Part shown: piece after piece, positions 51,764 through 62,894 of the stretch
How the letters are laid out: every line of letters begins with the position of its first letter
Numbering within the stretch: position 1 is the stretch's first letter
Assembly: GCA_009917555.1 (NCBI GenBank)
Contig: QZDX01000001.1
Location: 310,001 to 374,000 of the forward strand
Source: a bacterium 1XD21-13
Lineage (GTDB): Bacteria; Bacillota; Clostridia; Lachnospirales; Lachnospiraceae
Direction: 5' to 3'
DNA: 64,000 nucleotides
Made by a program: the position numbers and the translations under genes
Notes under the pieces: generated by a model
Database searches by the model: none
Told to the model about the DNA's origin: nothing
What the model saw: only the letters and a program-made list of their open reading frames with translations

Positions 51764-51836
51764 TGGACCCGAAGGGATTCGAACCCTCGGCCTCCGCGTT
51801 GCGAACGCGGCGCTCTCCCAACTGAGCCACGAGCCC
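51764..51836 (-). tRNA. tRNA-Ala (anticodon CGC)
   Basis: On the minus strand the acceptor GGGCTCG pairs with CGGGTCC (two wobble pairs). The anticodon stem CCGCG/CGCGG encloses TTCGCAA, anticodon CGC. The T-arm is GAGGG-TTCGAAT-CCCTT. 73 nt, no encoded CCA. It is 98 nt upstream of tRNA-Val on the same strand, probably co-transcribed. Confidence 0.93.
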
Positions 51837-51863
51837 TTGTCATTAAACTGCTCTGCACATCCT

Positions 51864-51891
51864 ATTTTACTCCTTTATGTAAGAAAATCAA
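51864..51891 (-). promoter_or_regulatory. Candidate promoter of the tRNA pair
   Basis: On the minus strand TTGATT, a 16-bp spacer, then TAAAAT, ending 27 nt before tRNA-Ala. Confidence 0.5.
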
Positions 51892-52023
51892 GCTCTTTTT
51901 TACATCCTTTGATAATATCTTTCGACAAAACGCTCTAATATCAATAGCATAGAACAGCAGATCATAGAGTTTGACTGTATCCGGCAAGGTATCATATTAA
52001 ATATTAGCATTTTAATGAACATA
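51892..52023. other. AT-rich intergenic stretch
   Basis: Part of a ~300-bp gap between tRNA-Ala and the symporter gene. Apart from the tRNA promoter and the symporter terminator at its edges, I see no gene or clear structure. Confidence 0.5.
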
Positions 52024-52060
52024 AACAAAAACCGCAGCGTTCTCAAGAAACGCCACGGCT
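52024..52060 (-). terminator. Terminator of the alanine symporter gene
   Basis: ACCGCAGCGTT and AACGCCACGGCT pair imperfectly around TCTCAAG-like sequence. On the minus strand the stem is followed by a T-rich tract, about 80 nt after the symporter stop. Confidence 0.65.
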
Positions 52061-52140
52061 TTTTCACTGGCCAGATACACCCATTTTTAAAGAGCTTTGC
52101 TCATAATTTTGCACAAAATCACTTAAGCTATAAACCCCTT

Positions 52141-53523
52141 TTACTTCTTACCTGCATCCTTCACCAATTTCACCACAGTCCCGCCAAGCAGGAACAAAGC
52201 AACCAGGTTGGGAATCGACATCAATCCGTTAAAAGTATCCGCAATACTCCACAGCAGCCCCAGATTCACGGTAGCCCCCACAATCGCGACTGCCGAATAC
52301 ACCAGCATAAAGGGCTTATTCGCCTTAGACCCGAACAGGAACTCAATACACCGCGTCCCATAAAGCCCCCATCCAAGTATCGTAGAAAAAGCAAAGCAGC
52401 AGAGAGCCACCGCCGTAAAGATAGACACCCAATTCCCGTAAGTAGCCGTAAATCCGCTGATAGTCAGCTCCGCGCCCGCCGCAGACCCGTAGCCCACCGG
52501 CACGCCGCTGCACAGAATAACCAAAGCCGTAGTGGTACAGATAATAATCGTATCCATAAACACTTCAAAAACACCGAAATACCCCTGCTTCACCGGATCA
52601 TCCGTATCCGCCGCCGCATGAGCAATCGATCCCGTACCAAGACCGGCCTCATTGGAAAAAATACCCCGGGAAACGCCCTTTTGCATACTTAAAAACATAG
52701 TTCCCACAACACCGCCCGTAACGGCAGAAGGAGCAAAGGCCCCCTGAAAAATAGCGGCAAAAACACCGGGAACATTCTCAATATGTACCGCAATCACGCC
52801 GATAGCCAGGATAATATAGAACACAGCCATAAAAGGAACCAGACGTTCCGTAACCCGGCCGATCCGCTTGATGCCGCCTAAGAGAATCATAGCAACCAGA
52901 ACCATAATCACAATTCCAATAATCAGATTAAGCGTATGAACGGAATCGGAAGAAATAACATTATAATTCAAAAGAGCCGTATTAATCGCCGTGGTAATCG
53001 TATTCACCTGAGTCGCATTTCCCGTACCGAAAACCGTCAGAATACCAAGGACGGAAAACACCACGGCCAGCCATCTCCACTTAGGCCCCAAGCCGTTCTT
53101 AATATAGTACATCGGACCGCCTACCCAGTCGCCGTGCTGATTCTTCTCCCTGAAATGCACGGCCAGAGTAACCTCGGAAAACTTCGTACACATACCAAGC
53201 AATGCAGAAACCCACATCCAGAACACCGCTCCCGGACCTCCGATGGCAATAGCGCCGGCAACACCGGCAATATTCCCCGTGCCTACCGTAGCGGCAAGAG
53301 CCGTACATACGGCCTGGAAGGGTGTAACCGCGCCCTCGGCTGCGCCGGATTTGGCAAAAATCTTTCCGATAGTTACCCGGAACGTATGGCCGAACTTGCG
53401 GAACTGGATAAAACGGGTGCGTAAGCTAAGATAAAGTCCCACACCAATAATGCAGACCATAGCCGGGATTCCCCACACAAGGTTATTGACCGCAGTATTG
53501 ATGTCCGTAATTATTTGCAGCAT
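52141..53523 (-). CDS. Sodium:alanine/glycine symporter (AGCS family)
   Basis: 460 aa from the ATG at 53523, 8 nt after GAGGAG. A GTG nine bases upstream abuts that site. Ten or eleven predicted helices. AGCS signatures: FQAVCTALAATVGTGNIAGVAGAI, GGPGAVFWMWVSALLGM, GGPMYYI, and GIFSNEAGLGTGSIAHAAA. It takes up alanine or glycine with Na+. It has its own promoter and terminator, is divergent from the V-ATPase operon, and would use the Na+ gradient that ATPase is predicted to build. Confidence 0.94.
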   Translation of the reverse strand: MLQIITDINTAVNNLVWGIPAMVCIIGVGLYLSLRTRFIQFRKFGHTFRVTIGKIFAKSGAAEGAVTPFQAVCTALAATVGTGNIAGVAGAIAIGGPGAVFWMWVSALLGMCTKFSEVTLAVHFREKNQHGDWVGGPMYYIKNGLGPKWRWLAVVFSVLGILTVFGTGNATQVNTITTAINTALLNYNVISSDSVHTLNLIIGIVIMVLVAMILLGGIKRIGRVTERLVPFMAVFYIILAIGVIAVHIENVPGVFAAIFQGAFAPSAVTGGVVGTMFLSMQKGVSRGIFSNEAGLGTGSIAHAAADTDDPVKQGYFGVFEVFMDTIIICTTTALVILCSGVPVGYGSAAGAELTISGFTATYGNWVSIFTAVALCCFAFSTILGWGLYGTRCIEFLFGSKANKPFMLVYSAVAIVGATVNLGLLWSIADTFNGLMSIPNLVALFLLGGTVVKLVKDAGKK

Positions 53524-53577
53524 CGTATTCACTCCTCACATCTTTCCCATAAATTGCCGGATAACCGGCTGGTTTTA

Positions 53578-53607
53578 ATCATAGCATACTTTTTTGATGA
53601 AATACAA
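53578..53607 (-). promoter_or_regulatory. Candidate promoter of the alanine symporter
   Basis: On the minus strand TTGTAT (53602-53607), an 18-bp spacer, then TATGAT (53578-53583), 55 nt before the start codon. Confidence 0.45.
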
Positions 53608-53818
53608 GAAAATATGAAATTTTTAGGTATGATACGGATACAAGGGGCATTTATAGAAACGTAGACAATACCGCGGCAGATAACAAAAAAGGATGTAAAA
53701 TAATAGAAAATTATATAAATTCTTACAATTAATAAATTATAGTAAACCAATTGACGCTTAATATAAAAAACTATCGCATAAATTGGGCGGATATCAGGCA
53801 AAATTACGGATTTGCACA
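53608..53818. other. AT-rich divergent intergenic region
   Basis: Very AT-rich sequence between the symporter and V-ATPase promoters. I see no gene, RNA or repeat in it. Regulator sites for either operon may lie here. Confidence 0.5.
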
Positions 53819-53847
53819 TTGACTATCAATTGAGAAAATGCTAATAT
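53819..53847 (+). promoter_or_regulatory. Candidate promoter of V-ATPase operon
   Basis: TTGACT at 53819-53824, a 17-bp spacer, TAATAT at 53842-53847, 58 nt before the first gene. Confidence 0.55.
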
Positions 53848-53905
53848 TTAAGGGATGTGTAAAGAAATAATTTACATGAATTGAGAAAGAACAGGTGGTG
53901 ATTGA

Positions 53906-54214
53906 GTGGTTCAGGAAGCAGTTCATGCTGTGAAAGAAGCGGAAGCCCAGGCAGAGGCGATTCTGAGGGAAGCCCAGGAGCAGAGCGAAGAGCTTGTTGC
54001 CAAGGCAAAAGAAGAAGCCCGTGAGATTCGGGAAAAGGCTGCTGTCCAGGCAAAGGAGCAGGAAGCTCTGCGCATGCAGACAGCAAAAGATTCAGGAGGT
54101 AAGATCCTGGAGGAAGCCGCCGCGGAAGCACAGAAGGAAGCCGACGCATTGAAAGCTCTTGCGGCACAGGAGGAAGCCAAAGCAGTAAAAGCCGTAACTT
54201 CTGAACTCATATAA
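53906..54214 (+). CDS. ntpF: V-type ATPase peripheral stalk subunit G/H (NtpF/AhaH-like)
   Basis: 102 aa, almost entirely an Ala/Glu/Lys/Gln-rich helix (AEAQAEAILREAQEQSEELVAKAKEEAREI), as expected for the long stalk helix that pairs with subunit E. It starts with GTG 5 nt after AGGTGGTG. First gene of the operon, as in other bacterial ntp/V-ATPase operons. Confidence 0.8.
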   Translation: MVQEAVHAVKEAEAQAEAILREAQEQSEELVAKAKEEAREIREKAAVQAKEQEALRMQTAKDSGGKILEEAAAEAQKEADALKALAAQEEAKAVKAVTSELI

Positions 54215-54264
54215 AAGAGCTTGCGCAGGCAAATTTAGGAGAATAACAGAGAGGAGGGATGTAT

Positions 54265-56762
<2,498 letters not shown>

Positions 56763-56800
56763 GGAACAGGATAAAAATCCGAGAGAAGGAGAGCTGATTG

Positions 56801-57394
56801 ATGACTGGATTAGAGAAAATGGTAAGCCAGATCGTGGACGAGGCAAAGGCGGAGGCCGAGAGCCGTTTGAATACGGCCAGAGAGGAAGCCGATAAAATTG
56901 TCTCCGAAGCAAAGGCGGAAGCGGATAAGCTCTTGGAGCAGAAGTCCGCACAGTCAGAGACAAGCGCCGCCAATTACCTGGAGCGTATCAAATCCTCCGC
57001 AGACCTGCAGCGAAGAACCCTGATTCTGCAGGCAAAGCAGGAGGTGATAGCCTCCGTTCTGGAAAAGGCATACGCATCTCTGAATACAATGGACGAGGAA
57101 ACATATTTCGCAATGATACGAAAGATGCTTGAAAAGTTTGCATTATCGGAAAGCGGAGAGATCTATTTTTCCGCAGCAGATTTAAAGCGGCTTCCTGCCG
57201 GGTTTGAGAAAGAAATTTCTGCAATTGCCGCAAAGAAAGGCGGCAGCCTGACCCTGCAGAAAGAAAGCAAGGGAATAGAAAACGGATTTATCCTGGTATA
57301 CGGCGGCATCGAGGAGAACTGTACCTTTAAGGCACTGTTCAACACCCAGAGGGATGCCCTGCAGGATAAGATCCACCAGGAGCTGTTCGCATAA
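56801..57394 (+). CDS. ntpE: V-type ATPase subunit E (peripheral stalk)
   Basis: 197 aa from the ATG at 56801, 9 nt after AAGGAG. A TTG just before it is less likely. Long N-terminal helix rich in Ala, Glu and Lys (VDEAKAEAESRLNTAREEADKIVSEAK, seen in part), then a globular C-terminal domain ending with GGIEENCTFKALFNTQRDALQDKIHQELF, typical of V-ATPase E. Confidence 0.9.
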   Translation: MTGLEKMVSQIVDEAKAEAESRLNTAREEADKIVSEAKAEADKLLEQKSAQSETSAANYLERIKSSADLQRRTLILQAKQEVIASVLEKAYASLNTMDEETYFAMIRKMLEKFALSESGEIYFSAADLKRLPAGFEKEISAIAAKKGGSLTLQKESKGIENGFILVYGGIEENCTFKALFNTQRDALQDKIHQELFA

Positions 57395-57415
57395 CACGCA
57401 TAAGGAGGTTACAAC

Positions 57416-58387
57416 ATGTCTGATTTACAATATACCTATGCGGTTGCGCGAATCCGTACCAAGGAGTTGTCCCTCTTTTCGGCAGCTACCATTGAGCAGC
57501 TGCTTGCCCGCAAAACCTATGAAAACTGTCTTCAGTTTTTGCAGGAAAAGGGCTGGGGAGATTCGGATACTCCGATGGACGCAGAGAAGATACTGACCCG
57601 GGAGAGGGAAAAAACATGGGAGGATATCCGTGAGCTTGTGCCTGACATGTCCGTGTTCGGCATCCTGGACTATCCCAACGTGTTCCACAATCTGAAAGCA
57701 GCTATCAAGGAAGTGTGTACAGAGGGAAATACCTCCAATATCTTTTACAAGGATACGGACCCTTCCGCAGAAGAGATTCTGGAAGCCGTGAAAAGCCGGG
57801 ACTTCGGAAGCCTTCCGGAGTATATGGCAGGTGCTGCGGCAGAAGCCTTTGATACCCTGCTTCATACAAGGGACGGTCAGCTCTGCGACGTGATTGTGGA
57901 CCGGGCGGCTCTTGACGCCATTTACCAGGCAGGCAAGGCGGCAAAGGACGAAGTAATCCGCCATTATGCGGAATCCGCCGTGGCCGTGGCCGATATCAAG
58001 ATTGCAGTTCGTTCACAGAAAACCGCAAAATCTTTGGAATTTATGAAAAGAGCGCTTGCACCCTGCGACAGCTTAAGCGTAGACGCCCTGGCTCATGCGG
58101 CCCTTAGCGGAGCCGAAGCCATCCGGGACTACCTGGCGGGTACGGATTACGCAGAGGGTGCGGAGGCACTGGCCGTATCGCCGTCCGCCTTTGAGCGCTG
58201 GTGCGACAACCGGATTATCTACACCATCCGTCCGCAGAAATACAACTCATTTTCCGTAGGACCCATTGTGGCCTATGCCCTGGCCCGGGAGAATGAGATT
58301 AAAACGGTAAGAATTATCCTGTCCGGGAAGCTCAACGGCCTGTCGGATGATTCCATCCGGGAAAGGGTAAGGGAGATGTATGTATAG
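57416..58387 (+). CDS. ntpC: V-type ATPase subunit C (central stalk-rotor link)
   Basis: 323 aa of the vATP-synt_AC39 family, helical (YTYAVARIRTKELSLFSAATIEQLL, and the closing GPIVAYALARENEIKTVRIILSGKLNGL). It joins the K ring to the central D/F shaft. Its end overlaps the subunit F start by 8 nt. Confidence 0.92.
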   Translation: MSDLQYTYAVARIRTKELSLFSAATIEQLLARKTYENCLQFLQEKGWGDSDTPMDAEKILTREREKTWEDIRELVPDMSVFGILDYPNVFHNLKAAIKEVCTEGNTSNIFYKDTDPSAEEILEAVKSRDFGSLPEYMAGAAAEAFDTLLHTRDGQLCDVIVDRAALDAIYQAGKAAKDEVIRHYAESAVAVADIKIAVRSQKTAKSLEFMKRALAPCDSLSVDALAHAALSGAEAIRDYLAGTDYAEGAEALAVSPSAFERWCDNRIIYTIRPQKYNSFSVGPIVAYALARENEIKTVRIILSGKLNGLSDDSIRERVREMYV

Positions 58388-58700
58388 GATTGCAGTTCTG
58401 GGAGATTATGACAGCATTTACGGCTTTGCGACACTGGGACTGGATACATTTCCTGTGACAGAGCCCGTGGAGGCCGCAAAAAAGCTGCACCAACTGGCCG
58501 GCGGCGAGTATGCCGTGATCTACATTACGGAGTGCCTGGCAGCCCAGATTGAGCATGAGATTGCCAAGCTCCGGGAGCAGGTGCTTCCGGCGGTGATTCT
58601 GATTCCGGGTGTGTCCGGCAATACGGGCAAGGGAATCGAGAGCGTCCGCAAATCCGTGGAGCAGGCTGTTGGATCGGATATTTTATTCAGCAATAATTAA
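58380..58700 (+). CDS. ntpG: V-type ATPase subunit F (central shaft)
   Basis: 106 aa of the ATP-synt_F family, beginning IAVLGDYDSIYGFATLGLDTFPV and containing YAVIYITECLA and VILIPGVSGNTGKGIESVRKSVEQAVG. It binds subunit D in the central shaft. Named ntpG after the E. hirae convention. Confidence 0.92.
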   Translation: MYRIAVLGDYDSIYGFATLGLDTFPVTEPVEAAKKLHQLAGGEYAVIYITECLAAQIEHEIAKLREQVLPAVILIPGVSGNTGKGIESVRKSVEQAVGSDILFSNN

Positions 58701-58724
58701 ACAGAAAGTGGGTGATTCGTCCAA

Positions 58725-60491
58725 ATGAGTATAGGAACAATAAAGAAAGTAGCAGGACCGCTGGTCATTGCAAGCGGAATGCGTGATGCGAACATGTTCG
58801 ACGTGGTTCGTGTCAGCAATCAGCGTTTGATTGGCGAGATCATAGAGATGCACGGGGACGAGGCGTCCGTACAGGTATATGAGGAGACCTCCGGACTTGG
58901 ACCTGGCGAACCCGTAGAATCCATGAATGTGCCCATGTCCGTAGAATTGGGACCGGGACTTATCAGCAGCATTTACGATGGGATTCAGCGTCCGCTGGAT
59001 GACATTATGAAGCTGTCCGGCAATAACTTAAAGCGTGGTGTGGAGGTCCCCTCCCTGAAGCGTGATTTGAAATGGAATTTCGTACCCGTTGCCAAGGTGG
59101 GCGATGAGGTTGAGCCTGGTGATGTACTGGGTACTGTACAGGAGACGGCCTCCGTGGTACAGAAAATCATGGTGCCTGTTGGAACCACCGGAACGGTAAA
59201 AGAGATCAAAGCAGGCGAATTTACGGTGGAAGAGGTGGTAGCCGTTGTTACCACGGCAGACGGCGACAAGGAGCTGACCATGATGCAGCGCTGGCCCGTT
59301 CGTAAGGGTCGTCCTTATCTGGAGAAGCTGCCGCCGGAGATGCCGCTGATTACCGGTCAGCGTGTAGTAGACGGCCTGTTTCCCATTGCCAAGGGCGGTG
59401 TGGCAGCCGTACCCGGACCTTTCGGTTCCGGCAAGACGGTAATTCAGCATCAGCTTGCAAAGTGGGCCGAGGCCGATATCGTTGTTTATATCGGATGCGG
59501 CGAGCGTGGAAATGAGATGACGGACGTTTTGAACGAGTTTCCGGAGCTTAAGGACCCCAAGACCGGCCGTTCTCTGATGGAGCGTACCGTACTGATTGCC
59601 AATACCTCCGACATGCCTGTTGCGGCCCGTGAGGCGTCTATTTATACAGGTATCACCATTGCGGAGTATTTCCGCGATATGGGTTATTCCGTAGCATTGA
59701 TGGCAGACTCCACCTCCCGTTGGGCCGAGGCACTTCGTGAGATGTCCGGACGTCTGGAAGAGATGCCCGGTGAGGAGGGATATCCCGCATACCTGGGTTC
59801 CCGTCTGGCACAGTTCTATGAGCGTGCGGGACGTGTGGTTTCCCTCGGAAAAGACGAGCGTATCGGAGCACTGTCCGTAATCGGAGCCGTTTCACCGCCA
59901 GGTGGAGATATTTCCGAGCCGGTATCTCAGGCGACCTTGCGTATCGTTAAGGTATACTGGGGACTGGATTCCGCCCTTGCTTATAAGCGTCATTTCCCGG
60001 CCATCAACTGGCTGACCAGCTATTCCCTGTATGTGGATGACATGGCTGACTGGTTCAATAAGAATGTGGCCGAGGACTGGATGGAGCTGCGTCAGAGCCT
60101 GATGTCACTTCTTCAGGAAGAGGCGGAGTTAAATGAGATCGTGCAGATGGTAGGTATGGACGCACTTTCCGCACCGGACCGTCTGAAGATGGAAGCGGCC
60201 CGTTCTATCCGTGAGGACTTCCTCCATCAGAACTCGTTCCATGAGGTAGACACTTATACCTCTCTTGAGAAGCAGTATCTGATGATGAAACTGGTGCTGA
60301 AGTTCTACGAGGAGGGCGTGGAGGCTCTTGACAAGGGTGCTGATGTGAACGGACTGATTAAGATGGAGGTTCGTGAGCGTATCGGACGTTTCAAATATAC
60401 GCTGAATGACGACATTCAGAAGGAATATGATGCAATCACCAAGGAGCTTGCGGCGGAGATTGCGAATTTACTCGGGAAGGAGGACTTCTAA
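58725..60491 (+). CDS. ntpA: V-type ATPase catalytic subunit A
   Basis: 588 aa. Walker A GPFGSGKT at residues 231-238, the A-specific insert domain at ~110-190, [13 protein letters not shown], and the [35 protein letters not shown] region with Walker B. It hydrolyses or makes ATP in alternate sites of the A3B3 head. It directly abuts subunit B. Confidence 0.97.
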   Translation: MSIGTIKKVAGPLVIASGMRDANMFDVVRVSNQRLIGEIIEMHGDEASVQVYEETSGLGPGEPVESMNVPMSVELGPGLISSIYDGIQRPLDDIMKLSGNNLKRGVEVPSLKRDLKWNFVPVAKVGDEVEPGDVLGTVQETASVVQKIMVPVGTTGTVKEIKAGEFTVEEVVAVVTTADGDKELTMMQRWPVRKGRPYLEKLPPEMPLITGQRVVDGLFPIAKGGVAAVPGPFGSGKTVIQHQLAKWAEADIVVYIGCGERGNEMTDVLNEFPELKDPKTGRSLMERTVLIANTSDMPVAAREASIYTGITIAEYFRDMGYSVALMADSTSRWAEALREMSGRLEEMPGEEGYPAYLGSRLAQFYERAGRVVSLGKDERIGALSVIGAVSPPGGDISEPVSQATLRIVKVYWGLDSALAYKRHFPAINWLTSYSLYVDDMADWFNKNVAEDWMELRQSLMSLLQEEAELNEIVQMVGMDALSAPDRLKMEAARSIREDFLHQNSFHEVDTYTSLEKQYLMMKLVLKFYEEGVEALDKGADVNGLIKMEVRERIGRFKYTLNDDIQKEYDAITKELAAEIANLLGKEDF

Positions 60492-61865
60492 ATGCCAAAG
60501 GAATATAGAACAATACAAGAAGTTGCCGGCCCGTTGATGCTGGTCCAGGGTGTTGAGAATGTAACCTACGATGAGATCGGCGAAATTGAACTGGCCAACG
60601 GGGAAACCCGCCGGTGCAAGGTTCTGGAGATTGACGGGACGAATGCACTGGTACAGCTTTATGAGAGTGCAACCGGTATCAACCTGTCCAACAGTAAGGT
60701 GCGTTTCCTGGGAAGAACCCTGGAGCTTGGCGTGTCTGCGGATATGCTTGGCCGTGTATTTGACGGTATGGGACGCCCCATTGACAAAGGGCCGGAGATT
60801 TTGCCGGACGAGCGCCGTGATATCAACGGTCTGCCCATGAATCCGGCAGCCCGTGACTACCCCAATGAGTTTATCCAGACCGGTATTTCCGCCATTGACG
60901 GACTGAATACCCTGGTACGTGGACAGAAGCTGCCCATTTTCTCTGCTTCCGGTCTGCCCCATGCACAGCTTGGAGCGCAGATTGCAAGACAGGCAAAGGT
61001 TCGGGGCAAGGATGAGTCTTTCGCCGTAGTATTTGCCGCTATGGGTATTACTTTCGAGGAGTCCAACTTCTTTATCAACAGCTTTAAGGAGACGGGCGCC
61101 ATTGACCGTACCGTTCTCTTCGTCAACCTGGCAAATGACCCGGCCGTTGAGCGTATTGCTACACCGCGTATGGCTCTGACGGCAGCGGAATACCTTGCAT
61201 TTGAACAGGGTATGCACGTACTGGTTATTCTGACCGATATTACCAACTATGCGGACGCTCTCCGTGAGGTATCTGCAGCCCGTAAGGAGGTTCCGGGCCG
61301 CCGTGGTTATCCGGGATATCTGTATACGGACCTGGCTACGCTGTATGAGCGTGCCGGACGTCAGAAGGGCAAGGACGGAAGTATCACTATGATTCCGATC
61401 CTGACCATGCCCGAGGGCGATAAGACTCACCCGATTCCTGACTTGACCGGTTACATTACCGAGGGTCAGGTAATCTTGAGCCGTGAGCTTTACAGTAAGG
61501 GTGTAACGCCGCCTATCGATGTACTGCCCTCACTGTCCCGTCTGAAGGATAAGGGTATCGGCGACGGAAAGACCCGGGCCGACCACTCCAATACCATGAA
61601 CCAGTTGTTTGCCGCTTACTCCCGTGGTAAGGAGGCGAAAGAGCTGATGGTTATCTTAGGTGAGGCTGCTCTTTCTGATATTGACCTGATTTACGCCAAG
61701 TTTGCGGATGCGTTTGAGAAGGAATATGTATCTCAGGGCTATCTGGCGAACCGTGATATTGAGGAAACTCTGAACATCGGATGGAAGCTCCTCTCCATTC
61801 TGCCGAGGTCCGAGCTGAAACGTATCGATGATAAGTATTTAGACGAGTACTACGGAAAGTTCTAG
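60492..61865 (+). CDS. ntpB: V-type ATPase regulatory subunit B
   Basis: 457 aa. Homologous to subunit A but with a degenerate P-loop ([19 protein letters not shown]), as expected for the non-catalytic subunit. Conserved [42 protein letters not shown]. It starts directly after the subunit A stop codon. Confidence 0.97.
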   Translation: MPKEYRTIQEVAGPLMLVQGVENVTYDEIGEIELANGETRRCKVLEIDGTNALVQLYESATGINLSNSKVRFLGRTLELGVSADMLGRVFDGMGRPIDKGPEILPDERRDINGLPMNPAARDYPNEFIQTGISAIDGLNTLVRGQKLPIFSASGLPHAQLGAQIARQAKVRGKDESFAVVFAAMGITFEESNFFINSFKETGAIDRTVLFVNLANDPAVERIATPRMALTAAEYLAFEQGMHVLVILTDITNYADALREVSAARKEVPGRRGYPGYLYTDLATLYERAGRQKGKDGSITMIPILTMPEGDKTHPIPDLTGYITEGQVILSRELYSKGVTPPIDVLPSLSRLKDKGIGDGKTRADHSNTMNQLFAAYSRGKEAKELMVILGEAALSDIDLIYAKFADAFEKEYVSQGYLANRDIEETLNIGWKLLSILPRSELKRIDDKYLDEYYGKF

Positions 61866-61878
61866 GGAGGTGATTTGA

Positions 61879-62559
61879 TTGGCATCTACCCAGGTAACTC
61901 CAACCCGAATGGAGCTGACCAAGCAAAAGAAAAAGCTGGTTACGGCTACACGGGGACACAAGCTTCTGAAAGATAAGCGTGACGAGCTGATGCGTCAGTT
62001 CCTTGAGATGGTTCGTGAAAACATGGCTCTTCGTGAGAAAGTGGAGGCCGGCATCAAATCTGCCAATAAGAATTTCGTCATTGCCAAGGCAGGTATGTCG
62101 GAAGAAATACTGCGTGTAGCGCTGATGGCGCCTAAGCAGGAGGTGTATCTGGAAACCTCTACTAAGAATGTAATGAGCGTGGATATTCCGGTGTTTGAGT
62201 ACAAGACCCGGACGGCGGATACGAATGATATTTATTCTTACGGCTTTGCGTTTACGTCCAGTGATCTGGATGACGCAGTAAAGTCTCTGGCGGATATTCT
62301 GCCGGATATGCTTCTGTTGGCGGAGCGCGAGAAAGCATGCCAGCTGATGGCCAGCGAGATTGAGAAAACACGACGCCGTGTAAACGCACTGGAGCACGTG
62401 ATCATTCCACAGGCTCAGAGCAATATCAAGTATATTACCATGAAGCTTGATGAGAATGAGAGAAGTACTCAGATCCGCCTGATGAAGGTAAAGGATATGA
62501 TGCTGGAGGAGAAGCATCATTACAAGGAGAAACAGCAGCAGAGGCAGGCACAGGCTTAA
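61879..62559 (+). CDS. ntpD: V-type ATPase subunit D (central shaft)
   Basis: 226 aa, two long helices forming the antiparallel coiled coil of the rotor shaft (VTPTRMELTKQKKKLVTATRGHKLLKDKRDELMRQFL, seen in part; C-terminal RRVNALEHVIIPQ). A TTG start is used, 6 nt after AGGGAGGTGA, and no ATG fits. Last gene of the operon. Confidence 0.94.
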   Translation: MASTQVTPTRMELTKQKKKLVTATRGHKLLKDKRDELMRQFLEMVRENMALREKVEAGIKSANKNFVIAKAGMSEEILRVALMAPKQEVYLETSTKNVMSVDIPVFEYKTRTADTNDIYSYGFAFTSSDLDDAVKSLADILPDMLLLAEREKACQLMASEIEKTRRRVNALEHVIIPQAQSNIKYITMKLDENERSTQIRLMKVKDMMLEEKHHYKEKQQQRQAQA

Positions 62560-62597
62560 ACCATTTATAAGAGCATTTGCTGCATAAAAGCAAGGAG

Positions 62598-62637
62598 ACC
62601 GGAAATGTGTGGGATACAAGCGCATTTCCGGTTTTTT
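62598..62637 (+). terminator. Terminator of V-ATPase operon
   Basis: ACCGGAAATG (62598-62607) and CATTTCCGGT (62623-62632) form a perfect 10-bp stem followed by six T. Confidence 0.9.
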
Positions 62638-62679
62638 GTATATATGGATTTGTGATAAGCTTAGGCTTCAAAAAATTTC

Positions 62680-62708
62680 TTGACAAATCCTTCCACAAAT
62701 GGTATTTT
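62680..62708 (+). promoter_or_regulatory. Promoter of PTS gene
   Basis: Consensus TTGACA at 62680-62685, a 17-bp spacer, TATTTT at 62703-62708. The transcript would begin just before the antiterminator target. Confidence 0.65.
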
Positions 62709-62720
62709 ATTTTCAGTGAT

Positions 62721-62753
62721 ATAGTATGTAACTGTTCGGCAGGCATTAACTAT
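62721..62753 (+). promoter_or_regulatory. Ribonucleic antiterminator (RAT) for a BglG/GlcT-type regulator
   Basis: The leader contains TGTAACTG-TTCGG-CAGGCA flanked by ATAGT and ACTAT. That matches the family RAT pattern GTTACTG...CAGGCA in an imperfect hairpin. Its 3' half overlaps the 5' arm of the terminator at 62743, so the two structures exclude each other. A BglG/LicT/GlcT protein, not encoded here, would bind it in the presence of PTS sugar. Confidence 0.75.
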
Positions 62754-62795
62754 GCATGAATATTTTGGATGTTTATGCACGTTAATGCTTTTTTT
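62743..62795 (+). terminator. Leader terminator upstream of PTS gene
   Basis: GCATTAAC (62743-62750) pairs with GTTAATGC (62781-62788), extended by TGCAT/ATGCA inside, followed by seven T. It lies between promoter and start codon, so it is an attenuator. Confidence 0.8.
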
Positions 62796-62894
62796 GTGTA
62801 AAAAAATGGGGAAATGTGGGCATAGTAAGGAAGCAAGATGTGGATAAAACGTCCGGAACAAAAATTACAGAACTAAAAAATAGGAGGGTTCAGT

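Noticed and set aside
51449-51952. Open frame covering the two tRNA genes
   Set aside because: Both strands are explained by clear tRNA cloverleaves. The frame has no coding support.
52015-52692. 225-codon plus-strand frame across the symporter gene
   Set aside because: It has low-complexity Arg/His/Gln-rich composition antisense to the AGCS gene, so it is a shadow frame.
60468-61430. 320-codon open frame on the minus strand inside the subunit B gene
   Set aside because: It is fully antisense to a well-conserved gene and shows no family motifs. It is an effect of codon bias.
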